From Rhizobium herbae (lineage in GTDB: Bacteria; Pseudomonadota; Alphaproteobacteria; Rhizobiales; Rhizobiaceae), in the NCBI RefSeq assembly GCF_017873135.1, contig NZ_JAGGJV010000001.1:434001-498000 (forward strand): a stretch of DNA of 64,000 nt, given 5' to 3'. The position numbers were made by a program, and so were the translations under genes. The notes beneath the pieces are model-generated. The model was not told the DNA's origin. It did not search any database and saw only the letters and a list, made by a program, of their open reading frames with translations. Of this stretch, positions 17,363-27,032 are shown piece by piece (the first letter of the stretch is position 1; each line of letters opens with the position of its first letter).

Positions 17363-18774
17363 CATGGATGCCAGACCCCGGCCAAGGCCAAGGCCCGCTT
17401 TACGCTCGCATTGCCGATCAGATCGAGCAGGCGATTGCCGGTGGCGTGCTGACGGCCGGCACGAAATTGCCACCGCAGCGCAACCTTGCCTTCGATATCG
17501 GCGTGACAATCGGTACAATCGGTCGCGCCTATCATCTTGTGCGCGAACGCGGTCTCGTCAGCGGCGAGGTCGGACGCGGCACCTATGTGCTCGACAATGC
17601 CGAATTACGGCCGGCCGAACAGGCCGATCCGATGACCGCGGCGCTCGCGGGTACCCGTCCGATCAAGGCGCCGCCGGGGAAACTCAGGTTCGACAGTACG
17701 GCGGCACCGGACATCGGTCAGGGCGCATCGCTGGAAAAGCTGCTGGTCGACATCAGCCGCGAACACCATGCGGACATTGCCAGCTATGCCCGCGACTTTC
17801 CGGCACACTGGTTCGAGGCAGGCAGCCAGTGGCTTGCCAAGGGGACGTTTCGCCCGCAACCGGATAGAATCGTGCCGACGCTTGGCGCGCATGCAGGTGC
17901 TGTCGCCGTCATCGCGGCCGTTACGGCGCCGGGCGACAAGATCGCCTTCGAGAATGTCACCTATTCGCAGATCAGCCGAAGCGCCGGCCTCATAGGTCGC
18001 CGGACGATCCTGTTGCGCACCGACGACTACGGTCTCGACCCGGAAGATTTCGAGCGCGTCTGCGCCCAGCAGCATCCCAAACTCGCCTTCCTGATGCCGA
18101 CGGCGCAGAACCCGACGGTCGTCACGCTGTCGCTGGAGCGCCGCCAGGCGATCGCCGACATCGCCCGCCGCTACGGCGTCTGGCTGCTGGAGGACGATCT
18201 CTATGGCGCCATGACCGGCGACATGACCCCGCTTCTGGCCGAGCTTGCGCCGGAGCGGACCTTTCTGGTCGGCGGCCTTTCGAAATCGGTCGCCGCCGGC
18301 GTGCGCGGCGGCTGGGTCGCCTGCCCTCCCCATTTCAGCCAGCGCATCCGCATCGCCCACAAGATGGTCAGCGGCGGCATGCCCTTCATTCTTGCCGAAC
18401 TCTGTGCCCGCTTGGTCCTCAGTGGCGAGGCCGCGATCCTGCGTTCCAGAAGCATCGACGAGATCCGGGCACGCGAACAGATGGCCCGCGAAATCTTCTC
18501 CGGCATCGACTTCAACTCGCATCCGCATGTGCCTTTCCTCTGGCTGAAACTCTCAGAGCCGTGGTTCTCGGGCACCTTCAAGCATGCGGCATTCGAGGAG
18601 GGCGTGCTGGTCGATGACGAGGACGAGTTCAAGGCCGGACGGACCGAAAGCGTCTACCACCGCGTCCGGATCGGCTTTTCCTCGCCCGCCGACCGCAACG
18701 AGGTCCGGCGCGGTTTCCTGACCCTTCGCCGCCTTCTGGATAGCGGTCGCACCGGCTACGACAGCTTCGCCTGA
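17356..18774 (+). CDS. MocR-type regulator: GntR wHTH fused to PLP aminotransferase fold
   Basis: A 472-residue MocR/PdxR protein. Residues about 12-75 form the GntR winged helix (YARIADQIEQAIAGGVLTAG, KLPPQRNLAFDIGVTIGTI, GEVGRGTYV). The rest is a fold-type I aminotransferase: NPTVVTLS-type NPT motif (MPTAQNPTVV), LLEDDLYG aspartate, and the PLP lysine in GGLSKSVAAGVRGGW near residue 310. Such proteins use PLP as effector and control vitamin B6, GABA, taurine or amine genes. The natural target is unclear; the divergent DUF1127 gene and itself are the nearest candidates, with operators in the shared region. Confidence 0.92.
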   Translation: MTTWMPDPGQGQGPLYARIADQIEQAIAGGVLTAGTKLPPQRNLAFDIGVTIGTIGRAYHLVRERGLVSGEVGRGTYVLDNAELRPAEQADPMTAALAGTRPIKAPPGKLRFDSTAAPDIGQGASLEKLLVDISREHHADIASYARDFPAHWFEAGSQWLAKGTFRPQPDRIVPTLGAHAGAVAVIAAVTAPGDKIAFENVTYSQISRSAGLIGRRTILLRTDDYGLDPEDFERVCAQQHPKLAFLMPTAQNPTVVTLSLERRQAIADIARRYGVWLLEDDLYGAMTGDMTPLLAELAPERTFLVGGLSKSVAAGVRGGWVACPPHFSQRIRIAHKMVSGGMPFILAELCARLVLSGEAAILRSRSIDEIRAREQMAREIFSGIDFNSHPHVPFLWLKLSEPWFSGTFKHAAFEEGVLVDDEDEFKAGRTESVYHRVRIGFSSPADRNEVRRGFLTLRRLLDSGRTGYDSFA

Positions 18775-18957
18775 AGGAAACGCCGCTTTATCGGCGAAAA
18801 GCATACGATCTCCTGTGCTTTCCCGCGATTTTCCTGTCGCATCCCGGAAGTGCATCGGCTAAAGAAACGCCGACGCGATCTCTTTGTTTTGACGCAGCCC
18901 TGCACGCAATCGGCTCTGACGCCGTCCGGGATGCTCCAACGGACCGAATGGACCACG

Positions 18958-21192
18958 ATGACCATTTCCAATACCCGCCCCATCACCCCCGAGTTGATTG
19001 CCTCGCACGGTCTGAAGCCGGATGAGTACCAGCGCATCCTGGAACTGATCGGCCGCGAGCCGACGTTTACGGAGCTCGGCATCTTCTCGGCGATGTGGAA
19101 CGAGCACTGCTCCTACAAGTCCTCGAAGAAATGGCTGCGCACGCTGCCGACCACCGGACCGCGCGTCATCCAGGGTCCGGGCGAAAATGCCGGTGTCGTC
19201 GATATCGATGATGGCGACGTGGTGGTCTTCAAGATGGAAAGCCACAATCACCCATCCTATATCGAGCCCTATCAGGGCGCTGCGACCGGTGTTGGCGGCA
19301 TCCTGCGTGACGTCTTTACCATGGGTGCCCGCCCGATCGCGGCAATGAACGCGCTGCGCTTCGGTTCGCCGGATCATCCGAAGACCCGTCATCTTGTATC
19401 CGGCGTCGTCGCCGGCGTCGGCGGCTACGGCAACTCCTTCGGCGTTCCGACCGTGGGCGGCGAAGTCGAGTTCGATGCCCGCTACAACGGCAATATCCTC
19501 GTCAACGCCTTTGCCGCAGGCCTTGCCAAATCCGATGCGATCTTCCTGTCGGAAGCCAAGGGCGTCGGCCTGCCGGTCGTCTATCTCGGCGCAAAGACCG
19601 GCCGCGACGGCGTCGGCGGCGCGACCATGGCCTCGGCCGAGTTCGACGAGTCGATCGAGGAGAAGCGCCCGACCGTTCAGGTCGGCGACCCCTTCACCGA
19701 AAAATGCCTGCTCGAAGCCTGCCTTGAACTGATGAAAACAGGCGCCGTCATCGCCATCCAGGACATGGGTGCCGCCGGCCTCACCTGCTCGGCGGTCGAA
19801 ATGGGTGCCAAGGGCGACCTCGGCATCGAGCTGGAACTGGACAAGGTGCCGGTGCGCGAAGAGCGCATGACGGCTTACGAAATGATGCTGTCGGAAAGCC
19901 AGGAGCGCATGCTTATGGTTCTGGAGCCCGCCAAGGAAGAAGTCGCCAAGGCGATCTTCGTCAAGTGGGGTCTCGACTTCGCCATCGTCGGCAAGACCAC
20001 CGACGATCTGCGCTTCCGCGTCATCCACCAGGGCGAGGAAGTTGCCAACCTGCCGATCAAGGATCTTGGCGACCAGGCGCCGGAATACGACCGGCCCTGG
20101 ACGCCGGCGACTGTTGCCGCCCCACTGGCTGCCGATGATGTTCCGCAGGCCGATGTCGCCGATGCCGTCCTGTCGCTGGTCGGCTCCGCCAACAACTCTT
20201 CTCGCCGTTGGGTCTACGAGCAGTATGACACGCTGATCCAGGGCAATTCGCTGCAATTGCCCGGCGGCGACGCTGGCGTCGTACGCGTCGAGGGCCATCC
20301 GACCAAGGCACTGGCCTTCTCCTCCGACGTAACGCCGCGTTATGTCGAGGCAGATGCGTTCGAAGGCGGCAAGCAGGCCGTTGCCGAATGCTGGCGCAAC
20401 ATTACCGCCACCGGCGCTCTGCCGCTGGCAGCCACCGACAACCTCAATTTTGGCAATCCGGAGCGTCCGGAAATCATGAGCCAGCTGGTCCATGCCATCA
20501 AGGGCATCGGCGAAGCCTGCCGCGCCCTCGATTTCCCGATCGTCTCCGGCAACGTCTCGCTCTACAACGAGACCAACGGCCAGGGCATCCTGCCGACCCC
20601 GACGATCGGCGGCGTCGGCCTGCTTGGCGACTGGTCGCAGATGGCCCGTATCCGCTTTGCGGCCGAAGACGAGGACATCCTGCTCATCGGCGCGCCAGAT
20701 GGGGTTGGAACGCATCTCGGCCAGTCGGTCTACCTGCGCGACATCCATGGCCGCATCGATGGCCCTGCCCCGCATGTCGATCTCGCCCATGAGCGCAAGA
20801 CCGGCGATTTCGTCCGCGGGCTGATCACCGATGGCCTGACGACCGCCGTGCATGACTGCTCGTCGGGCGGACTGGCGCTGGCCGTTGCCGAAATGGCGAT
20901 GGCGTCGGGCATTGGCGCCCGGATTTCGGCTGTTGCAGGCCATGATCCGATCCCTGTCTTCTTCGGCGAGGATCAGGGCCGCTATGTCGTCACCGTCAAG
21001 CCGGAACACGCAGCGCTCGTCGGCGAACGGGCACAAGCCGCAGGCGTGGCCGCCCCGTCCATTGGCAGCACCGGCGGTACCGAGGTGGTGCTTGGATCGG
21101 CCAGGCCGCTTGCAATTCTGCAATTGCGCTCGGCCCATGAATCGTGGTTCCCTGACTTCATGGACGGCGAGACACTGATCGCCGCCGAGTAA
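18958..21192 (+). CDS. purL: Phosphoribosylformylglycinamidine synthase subunit PurL
   Basis: A 744-residue small-type PurL, the ATP-dependent catalytic subunit working with PurS and PurQ. Seen are [20 protein letters not shown], the [12 protein letters not shown] histidine motif, [49 protein letters not shown], and [13 protein letters not shown]. Length fits the small-type enzymes. MTISNTRP was chosen as the start from homology; no clear Shine-Dalgarno is present and the frame extends 36 codons upstream. bolA follows after 17 bases. Confidence 0.97.
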   Translation: MTISNTRPITPELIASHGLKPDEYQRILELIGREPTFTELGIFSAMWNEHCSYKSSKKWLRTLPTTGPRVIQGPGENAGVVDIDDGDVVVFKMESHNHPSYIEPYQGAATGVGGILRDVFTMGARPIAAMNALRFGSPDHPKTRHLVSGVVAGVGGYGNSFGVPTVGGEVEFDARYNGNILVNAFAAGLAKSDAIFLSEAKGVGLPVVYLGAKTGRDGVGGATMASAEFDESIEEKRPTVQVGDPFTEKCLLEACLELMKTGAVIAIQDMGAAGLTCSAVEMGAKGDLGIELELDKVPVREERMTAYEMMLSESQERMLMVLEPAKEEVAKAIFVKWGLDFAIVGKTTDDLRFRVIHQGEEVANLPIKDLGDQAPEYDRPWTPATVAAPLAADDVPQADVADAVLSLVGSANNSSRRWVYEQYDTLIQGNSLQLPGGDAGVVRVEGHPTKALAFSSDVTPRYVEADAFEGGKQAVAECWRNITATGALPLAATDNLNFGNPERPEIMSQLVHAIKGIGEACRALDFPIVSGNVSLYNETNGQGILPTPTIGGVGLLGDWSQMARIRFAAEDEDILLIGAPDGVGTHLGQSVYLRDIHGRIDGPAPHVDLAHERKTGDFVRGLITDGLTTAVHDCSSGGLALAVAEMAMASGIGARISAVAGHDPIPVFFGEDQGRYVVTVKPEHAALVGERAQAAGVAAPSIGSTGGTEVVLGSARPLAILQLRSAHESWFPDFMDGETLIAAE

Positions 21193-21209
21193 TTCAGGGA
21201 GTACAGACC

Positions 21210-21443
21210 ATGCCGATGGCACCTGGCGATATCGAAGACATGATCAAGTCGGGCATTCCCGGCGCGAAGGTGACAATCCGGGATCTCGCCGGCGACGGCG
21301 ATCACTATGCAGCCGAAGTCGTCGCGGAAGCCTTTCGCGGCAAGAGTCGAGTGCAGCAGCACCAGATGGTCTACAACGCGCTGAAGGGCAATATGGGTGG
21401 CGTCCTGCACGCTCTCGCCCTTCAGACATCCGCGCCGGAGTAA
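21210..21443 (+). CDS. BolA family protein
   Basis: A 77-residue BolA/IbaG-type protein: GDIEDMIKSGIPGAKVTIRDLAGDGDHY contains the conserved histidine region, then VVAEAFRGKSRVQQHQMVYNALKG. BolA proteins pair with monothiol CGFS glutaredoxins to bind a 2Fe-2S cluster, and the grxD gene is in the same run. AGGGAG lies upstream. A start two codons downstream (MAPGD) is also possible. Co-location with purL is typical for alphaproteobacteria and may reflect only gene-order conservation. Confidence 0.93.
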   Translation: MPMAPGDIEDMIKSGIPGAKVTIRDLAGDGDHYAAEVVAEAFRGKSRVQQHQMVYNALKGNMGGVLHALALQTSAPE

Positions 21444-21449
21444 GTCTTG

Positions 21450-21671
21450 ATGGCCAACCTCATGAACGAGTTGGTGAGCGGCGTAGTCCAGAGTGTCCTG
21501 AAGGAAATTCTGAAGAAGGCCGGCGGAACCACAACGACCAAACGCCAGAAGCGGCAGACCCGCTCGGCCACCACCGGCCGGTTCAAGAAGGCGACGACGA
21601 CAAAAGCCAAGCCGGCAAAGAAGCAGGTGAGCTGCCGCCGGACTGCGGCATCTCGCAGCAAGACTCGCTGA
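21450..21671 (+). CDS. Small lysine/arginine-rich protein between bolA and grxD
   Basis: A 73-residue frame starting MANLMNELVSGVVQSVLKEI. The first 25 residues are an amphipathic helix; the remainder is a highly basic, Thr/Ala/Lys-rich tail (KRQKRQTRSATTGRF, KKATTTKAKPAKK) like histone H1-type tails. GGAG sits nine bases before the ATG, and it begins only six bases after the bolA stop. No named family is recognised. The basic tail suggests nucleic-acid binding; that is inference, and the frame could still be non-coding. Confidence 0.5.
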   Translation: MANLMNELVSGVVQSVLKEILKKAGGTTTTKRQKRQTRSATTGRFKKATTTKAKPAKKQVSCRRTAASRSKTR

Positions 21672-21809
21672 GGCGGCACGTTCACCTGTTGCCCTCGTGC
21701 AAGCCATCAATTTTTGTTGCGGCCGGGTGATGAAAATCACTGGCGTGCATGTTATCTAACAGAGATCGACACACCCGGCCCTTGAAGCGGGAGCAGGAAG
21801 GATTACGAC

Positions 21810-22145
21810 ATGAGCGGTATCAACGATTTCATCGCCAATGAAGTGAAGAGCAACGACGTCGTTCTTTTCATGAAGGGCACCCCCCAGTTCCCGCAGTGTG
21901 GGTTCTCCGGCCAAGTGGTCCAGATGCTCGATTATATCGGCGTCGACTACAAGGGTATCAACGTGCTCGCCGATGCCGACCTTCGCCAGGGCATCAAGGA
22001 CTATTCCAGCTGGCCGACCATTCCGCAGCTCTACATCAAGGGCGAATTCATCGGCGGCTGCGACATTGTCCGTGAAATGTTCCAGGCCGGCGAACTTCAG
22101 TCGCATTTCGAGGAACAGGGTATCGCCGTCAAGGGCGCAGCCTGA
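21810..22145 (+). CDS. grxD: Monothiol glutaredoxin Grx4 (CGFS type)
   Basis: A 111-residue monothiol glutaredoxin with [19 protein letters not shown] giving the CGFS cluster-ligand cysteine, [20 protein letters not shown] for the cis-proline and glutathione site, and a typical C-terminal helix. It transfers 2Fe-2S clusters and works with BolA. It has its own upstream gap of about 138 bases, so it may carry its own promoter, and it ends at a good terminator. Confidence 0.96.
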   Translation: MSGINDFIANEVKSNDVVLFMKGTPQFPQCGFSGQVVQMLDYIGVDYKGINVLADADLRQGIKDYSSWPTIPQLYIKGEFIGGCDIVREMFQAGELQSHFEEQGIAVKGAA

Positions 22146-22174
22146 CACCTGAATTTGGTCACAGTGACACCTGA

Positions 22175-22198
22175 AAAAGGCGGGTCACCGCCTTTTTT
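22175..22198 (+). terminator. Terminator after grxD
   Basis: Stem AAAAGGCGG/CCGCCTTTT with a five-base loop and a run of six Ts, about 30 bases after the stop. Confidence 0.85.
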
Positions 22199-22553
22199 GA
22201 TTCCGGCAGATTGTGACGACTGACTAATGTTGCGCGGTCTTTATCAGCCGGAACCGATATGCGCCGCTGTCACAAGCCGGTCGCGAAATTAGGGGTATGC
22301 ACGCGCAGTGCAGATTTCTGCGCCATAGAACGGGGCCGGATATTTCGTCCAGACCTGCAGCACATCTCTTTTGTCGTCGACATGACTTTGCCGACGTTTT
22401 TCCAAAGCCGGAGGAGCCGGCTCTTGTTTTGAAAGCGCTTCGGAGCCGCGCTTTCGTTCGACATTTTCGTGCTGGCTCCAGCATTTTCATCTGCGCCGGA
22501 AACGTTGCCGTTTCCAGTTTCAGGCGCCCGGCACACGCGCCAGGAATATCCCT
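22199..22553 (+). promoter_or_regulatory. Hairpin-rich leader before tandem drug exporters
   Basis: This 355-base stretch has no convincing gene. Its last 150 bases hold four inverted repeats in a row: AGCCGG/CCGGCT (22,406-22,422, loop AGGAG), GAAAGCGC/GCGCTTTC (22,431-22,455, loop TTCGGAGCC), GGAAACG/CGTTTCC (22,498-22,515, loop TTGC) and GGCGC/GCGCC (22,523-22,541), the last just before the AGGA of the exporter gene. The series could be an attenuator or a structured 5' leader. No ligand class is recognised. Confidence 0.4.
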
Positions 22554-23789
22554 ATGACCATAACATCCGAAGCTCCGGGCCTTCCGGCTTTGTCAAAACC
22601 ACAATTCGTTGCCCTGATGGCCCTGCTGATGGCCATCAATGCGATTTCGATCGACATCATGCTGCCCGGTCTGCAGGAGATCGGCGCCAGCCTTGGCGTC
22701 GTCGACGAAAACACGCGTCAGTATGTCATCACCGCCTATCTGATCGGCATGGGCTGCGCGCAGCTGTTCTTCGGCCCGATGTCCGATCGTTTCGGCCGCA
22801 AGCTGCCGCTTCTGGGCGGCCTTGGCATCTACGCGCTCTGCGCGCTCGCCATCGTCTTCGTCCCCTCTTTTGCCGGGCTTCTGGCGCTTCGCTTCATGCA
22901 GGGCATTGGTGCTGCCGCCACCCGCGTCATCACCATTTCGATTGTCCGCGACGTCTATGGCGGCCGGATGATGGCGGAAGTCATGTCGCTGGTCATGATG
23001 GTTTTCATGATCGTGCCGGTGATTGCGCCGAGCGTCGGGCAGCTGATCATGATCTTTGCCGAATGGCACATGATCTTCGTCGTCATCTGCGTGTTTGCAT
23101 TGATGGTGGCAACGATGGTGACATTGCGCCTGCCGGAAACGCTGTCGGTCGAGCATCGTCGGCCGTTCACCGTGACGTCGATCCTTGCAGGCTTCCGCAT
23201 CGTGCTGACCAACCGCGTCTCGCTCTGCTATTCGCTGGCCGCGTCGTTCATCTTCGGCTCGCTGTTCGGCTTCATCAATTCCTCGCAGCAGATCCTCGTC
23301 GGCATCTACGGCCTCGGGCACTGGTTCCCGCTGGTGTTTGCAGGCTTTGCGGGCATGATGGCGGTCGCCTCGTTCACCAACTCGCGGCTGGTCAAGCGCT
23401 ATGGCATGCGCCGCCTGTCGCATGGCGCCCTGATCGGCTTCACGATCGCCAGCCTGATCTGGGCCGTTGCGTCGATCTTCGGCGCGCTCCCGTTCTGGCT
23501 TTTCGTCCTGCTCTACGCTTCGGCCATGTTCCAGTTCGGCCTGATCGGCCCGAACTTCAACGCCATGGCGATGGAGCCGCTCGGCCATGTCGCAGGTACT
23601 GCGTCCTCGGTACTGGGTTTTACCCAGACCATCGGGGGGGCCACCATCGGCGCGCTGATCGGCCAGGCTTTCGACGGCACCGTCACACCGCTTGCCATCG
23701 GCTTCCTGACAGTGTCCGTCATCGGCCTGATGTTCGTTATCGTCGCCGAGAAGGGCAAGCTCTTCAGCCCGCACAATCCCTCAATTTGA
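22554..23789 (+). CDS. Bcr/CflA-type MFS drug exporter, copy 1
   Basis: A 411-residue inner-membrane transporter with twelve hydrophobic segments. MFS motif A after helix 2 reads GPMSDRFGRKLPLL, and the helix-1 signature SIDIMLPGLQEIG is that of the Bcr/CflA drug:proton antiporters (14-residue match to family openings). QGIGAAATRVITIS and a second-half motif GPNFNAMAMEPLGHVAGTASS also fit. It is followed after 40 bases by a paralogue of the same subfamily, so both are likely one transcript. Substrate unknown. The preceding DNA forms several hairpins. Confidence 0.92.
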   Translation: MTITSEAPGLPALSKPQFVALMALLMAINAISIDIMLPGLQEIGASLGVVDENTRQYVITAYLIGMGCAQLFFGPMSDRFGRKLPLLGGLGIYALCALAIVFVPSFAGLLALRFMQGIGAAATRVITISIVRDVYGGRMMAEVMSLVMMVFMIVPVIAPSVGQLIMIFAEWHMIFVVICVFALMVATMVTLRLPETLSVEHRRPFTVTSILAGFRIVLTNRVSLCYSLAASFIFGSLFGFINSSQQILVGIYGLGHWFPLVFAGFAGMMAVASFTNSRLVKRYGMRRLSHGALIGFTIASLIWAVASIFGALPFWLFVLLYASAMFQFGLIGPNFNAMAMEPLGHVAGTASSVLGFTQTIGGATIGALIGQAFDGTVTPLAIGFLTVSVIGLMFVIVAEKGKLFSPHNPSI

Positions 23790-23829
23790 CAACTGTCGTC
23801 TCCTCCCAAGACATTCATAGGTTCCTTTC

Positions 23830-25116
23830 ATGTCCGCCCCCACGACCACCGAACACATTGAAAATATCGGCTCCAGCCGAATAGGGCTCGGCTTTTTCGA
23901 GTTCGTCATCACCATCGCCCTGATGACCGCAAGCGTTGCTGTTGCCATCGACATCATGCTGCCTGCCCTGCCCGCGATCGGCCAGTCGCTCAACGTCGCC
24001 AATGCCAACGACACGCAATTGGTCATCGGCGTGTTCTTCCTCGGCTTCGGCTGCTCGCAGATCGTCTTCGGCAGCCTGTCCGACACCTTCGGACGCCGCA
24101 ACATCCTGCTGGCCGGCCTCGCCTTCTTCACCATCACCATGTTCGGCGCCGCCTTGACGCAGAGCTTCGAAATGCTGCTGCTGCTGCGGTTCGTGCAGGG
24201 TATCGGCGCGGCCGCAGTCCGGATCACCACCATGGCAATCGTGCGCGACTGTTTCGGCGGCCGCGAGATGGCCCGCGTCATGTCCTATGTGATGATCGTC
24301 TTCATGATCGTGCCGATCGTTGCCCCATCGCTTGGCCAGGCCATCATCTATTACGCAAACTGGCACTGGATCTTCATCCTGCTCGGCTGCATCGGCGCCA
24401 TCCTCTTTGTCTGGGCCGCCATGCGCCTGCAGGAGTCGCTGCCGAAGGAAGAACGCCTGCCGCTGTCCGTGGCATCGGTCGTCTCGGGCTTCCGCACCGT
24501 TCTGACCAATCGCGTCACCTGCGGCTACATGATCGGCCTGACGCTGTTCACCGCCGTCATCTGCGCCTATATCGTCACCGTCCAGCAGATCTTCGGCGAG
24601 GTCTATGGCCTTGGCGACTGGCTGCCGATCGCCTTTGCCGGAACCGCCGGCGGCATCGCGGTTGCCAATTTCGCCAACGGCTATTTTGTCCGCAGCTTCG
24701 GCATGCGGCGCATCTCGCATGTGGCGATGATCCTGTTCACGCTGCTCTCCGGCGTCGGCCTGCTGATTTCGCTCGGTGGCAAGCCGGACTTCCTGCTTGC
24801 CTATCTGCTGTTCTCCGTTCTGCTGATGATGTTCGCGGTGATCGCCACCAACTTCACCGCCATCAGCCTCGAGCCGATGGGGCATCTGGCGGGCACCGCG
24901 ACCGCCATCACCGGCTTTGTCTCCACCACCGGCGGCGCATTGATCGGCGGCACGGTCGGGCAGATGTTCAACGGCACGGTCCAGCCGCTGTTCGCCGGCT
25001 TCACCGCTTTTGGTGCAGTGACTATCCTCGCTGTACTCTGGGCGGAGAGAGGCAAGCTCTTCACCCACCCGGGCGACGATACCGCCAAGCTTGAAGCGGG
25101 CGGAGGGCATATGTAG
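23830..25116 (+). CDS. Bcr/CflA-type MFS drug exporter, copy 2
   Basis: A 428-residue paralogue of the preceding exporter. The same landmarks recur: AIDIMLPALPAIGQSL, GSLSDTFGRRNILLAG, QGIGAAAVRITTMAIVRDCFGGREMARVMSYVM, and AISLEPMGHLAGTATAITGF. The N-terminus is about 15 residues longer. The pair looks like an old tandem duplication, with identity spread through the protein but well diverged at the ends. Two exporters in one operon may allow heteromers or different substrates; neither can be read from sequence. A shared bidirectional terminator follows. Confidence 0.92.
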   Translation: MSAPTTTEHIENIGSSRIGLGFFEFVITIALMTASVAVAIDIMLPALPAIGQSLNVANANDTQLVIGVFFLGFGCSQIVFGSLSDTFGRRNILLAGLAFFTITMFGAALTQSFEMLLLLRFVQGIGAAAVRITTMAIVRDCFGGREMARVMSYVMIVFMIVPIVAPSLGQAIIYYANWHWIFILLGCIGAILFVWAAMRLQESLPKEERLPLSVASVVSGFRTVLTNRVTCGYMIGLTLFTAVICAYIVTVQQIFGEVYGLGDWLPIAFAGTAGGIAVANFANGYFVRSFGMRRISHVAMILFTLLSGVGLLISLGGKPDFLLAYLLFSVLLMMFAVIATNFTAISLEPMGHLAGTATAITGFVSTTGGALIGGTVGQMFNGTVQPLFAGFTAFGAVTILAVLWAERGKLFTHPGDDTAKLEAGGGHM

Positions 25117-25136
25117 TCCGCTGAAACCCCGAAATG

Positions 25137-25172
25137 AAAAGGCCCGCTCCGTGAACGCCGAGCGGGCCTTTT
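25137..25172. terminator. Bidirectional terminator between exporter 2 and the phosphatase gene
   Basis: Long perfect stem AAAAGGCCCGCTC/GAGCGGGCCTTTT (13 bp) with a ten-base loop. A or T runs on both sides let it act on both convergent transcripts. Confidence 0.9.
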
Positions 25173-25192
25173 CCTATGCGATATCAGTGACG

Positions 25193-26017
25193 TCAGACGG
25201 TAAACACCTCACGCCGCAGTATTTCCCAGCAATCCTTGTCGGGCGCCAGCAGCAGACCGCCATCGACATGATGCGGGAGATACGGAGAACCGTCGAACCG
25301 GGCGGCATAGGCACCGGCTTCCTGGGCGATCAGCGTACCGGCGAGATGATCCCAGGGCATCAGCTTCTGGTACATCAGGAAGTGGAAATGCCCGCCGGCA
25401 AAGGCGCGGTATTCATGGGCCGCACAGCGATAGCTGGTGGCGATGCGCACCTTGGCCATGTTGCCCATGACGATGCGGCGGTTTTTCGGAGAATAGAATC
25501 CGGTCGAAGCACAGCCGACAAGGCTTTCCAGCGATACGGACGGGACCGTGGCAAGCCGTTCCTGCGATCCGTCGGCCTTGCAGAGCCAGGCCCCGGAGCC
25601 TTTTTCGGCAATCACCCAGTCATTGCCCATCGGATCGTAGATGACGCCTGCGACGGTCTCGCCCTTTGACACCACGGCGGCCATGACGCCGAACAGCGGC
25701 ATGCCCGCCGCATAGTTGAACGTGCCGTCGATCGGATCGACGACGACGGCAAGATCAGCTCCAGCGAGGCTGTCGAGCAGCGCGGGGTTGGCCGCAACCG
25801 ATTCTTCGCCGATGAACAGCGCATCTGGCGCGATTTCCGCTATCCGCGCCTTGATCAGCCGTTCGGCGGCTTCATCCGCCTCGGTGACCAGATCGATCGC
25901 TTCCGACTTCATCCGCACGTCGCCGGCGCCAAGATTGCGGAACTTCGGCAGGATTTCCTTGAAGGCAGCCTCCTGCAGGATATTGGCGACGGCGGCGATA
26001 TCGATGGCAGATGTCAT
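25193..26017 (-). CDS. Inositol monophosphatase family protein
   Basis: A 274-residue metal-dependent phosphatase. Metal-binding motifs are GEES (residues about 70-73), [18 protein letters not shown] and [15 protein letters not shown]. The closest roles are inositol-1-phosphatase, 3'(2'),5'-bisphosphate nucleotidase, or histidinol-phosphatase-like enzymes; the sequence alone does not separate them. Start ATG overlaps the stop of the ttcA gene by four bases, so it is translated with the tRNA thiolation enzyme. It ends at a strong bidirectional terminator. Confidence 0.9.
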   Translation of the reverse strand: MTSAIDIAAVANILQEAAFKEILPKFRNLGAGDVRMKSEAIDLVTEADEAAERLIKARIAEIAPDALFIGEESVAANPALLDSLAGADLAVVVDPIDGTFNYAAGMPLFGVMAAVVSKGETVAGVIYDPMGNDWVIAEKGSGAWLCKADGSQERLATVPSVSLESLVGCASTGFYSPKNRRIVMGNMAKVRIATSYRCAAHEYRAFAGGHFHFLMYQKLMPWDHLAGTLIAQEAGAYAARFDGSPYLPHHVDGGLLLAPDKDCWEILRREVFTV

Positions 26018-26898
26018 GCTTTGGGCTCCGCGAAGAGAGATTGGAAATCGAACAGTTTCGGGTCGAGCAGATGCGACGGATTGACGTGGCCGAGCGCCCG
26101 CAGCATCGTGTCCTTGCGGCCCGGCATCCGGCGCTCGATATCCGACAGCATCGCCTTCATGGCATTGCGCTCAAGCCCGTCCTGCGAGCCGCAGAGGTCG
26201 CAGGGGATGATGGGAAACTCCATGGCAGCGGCGAATTTCGCCAGATCGTCTTCGGCCGCATAGGCCAGCGGCCGCAGCACCATCAGATCGCCTTCGTCGT
26301 TCAGAAGCTTTGCCGGCATTGTCGCCAGCCTGCCGCCATGGAAGAAGTTCATGAAGAAGGTTTCGAGAATATCCTCGCGATGATGCCCAAGCACCAGCGC
26401 GTCGCAGCCTTCCTCGCGGGCGATCCGGTAGAGATTGCCGCGACGCAGGCGCGAACAGAGCGCGCAATAGGTGCCGCCTGCCGGGACCTTTTCCTTCACG
26501 ATCGAATAGGTGTCGCGATATTCGATCCGGTGCCTGACACCGATCGACGTCAGATAGTCTGGAAGCACATGCTTGGGGAAGTTCGGCTGGCCCTGATCGA
26601 GGTTGCAGGCAACCAGTTCGACCGGCAGCAGGCCGCGCCATTGCAGGTCCATCAGCAGGGCCAAGAGGCTGTAGCTGTCCTTGCCGCCGGAAACGCCGAT
26701 CAGCCAGCGCTTCTGGCCCTTCAGCATGCCGAAATCATCGATCGCCTGGCGCACGTGCCGCAGCAACCGCTTGCGCAGCTTGTTGAACGAGACGGATGAC
26801 GGCATCTTTGCGAAGATCGGATGCATGACGTCGCCGGCCTGATCCGGCGCGAGATCTTCGAGATCGACTTTGGTCGGCAATTGAATGGCAATATCCAT
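26014..26898 (-). CDS. ttcA: tRNA 2-thiocytidine biosynthesis protein TtcA
   Basis: A 294-residue PP-loop enzyme that thiolates cytidine 32 of some tRNAs using ATP and a 4Fe-4S cluster. Seen are [10 protein letters not shown] (PP-loop), [10 protein letters not shown] and CDLCGSQDG (the CxxC pairs around the cluster), and [27 protein letters not shown] was taken as the start; the frame runs 89 codons upstream over sequence that overlaps the glsA end and lacks coding character. It overlaps the phosphatase gene downstream (ATGA). Confidence 0.95.
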   Translation of the reverse strand: MDIAIQLPTKVDLEDLAPDQAGDVMHPIFAKMPSSVSFNKLRKRLLRHVRQAIDDFGMLKGQKRWLIGVSGGKDSYSLLALLMDLQWRGLLPVELVACNLDQGQPNFPKHVLPDYLTSIGVRHRIEYRDTYSIVKEKVPAGGTYCALCSRLRRGNLYRIAREEGCDALVLGHHREDILETFFMNFFHGGRLATMPAKLLNDEGDLMVLRPLAYAAEDDLAKFAAAMEFPIIPCDLCGSQDGLERNAMKAMLSDIERRMPGRKDTMLRALGHVNPSHLLDPKLFDFQSLFAEPKA

Positions 26899-27032
26899 GA
26901 CAAAGTCCCGGATGAAAGGGCGCGACGGCACAAAAGCGGCGCGCAAATACGATGCCCTGCACTTGCCCGTGTCCGCCGGCAAGATCAAGGAAAATGCGCC
27001 CGGATGGGTGTGAAACTTCGGTAACGGCCTGC

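Noticed and set aside
18859-21222. A 787-codon open frame on the minus strand
   Set aside because: It is the shadow of purL on the opposite strand. Composition is Arg/Gly/Asp/Ala-rich with no family match.
22146-22536. Open frames on both strands between grxD and the exporter gene
   Set aside because: Several 85-90 codon frames overlap one another on both strands, none with a ribosome site or a known domain. The hairpins argue for non-coding function.
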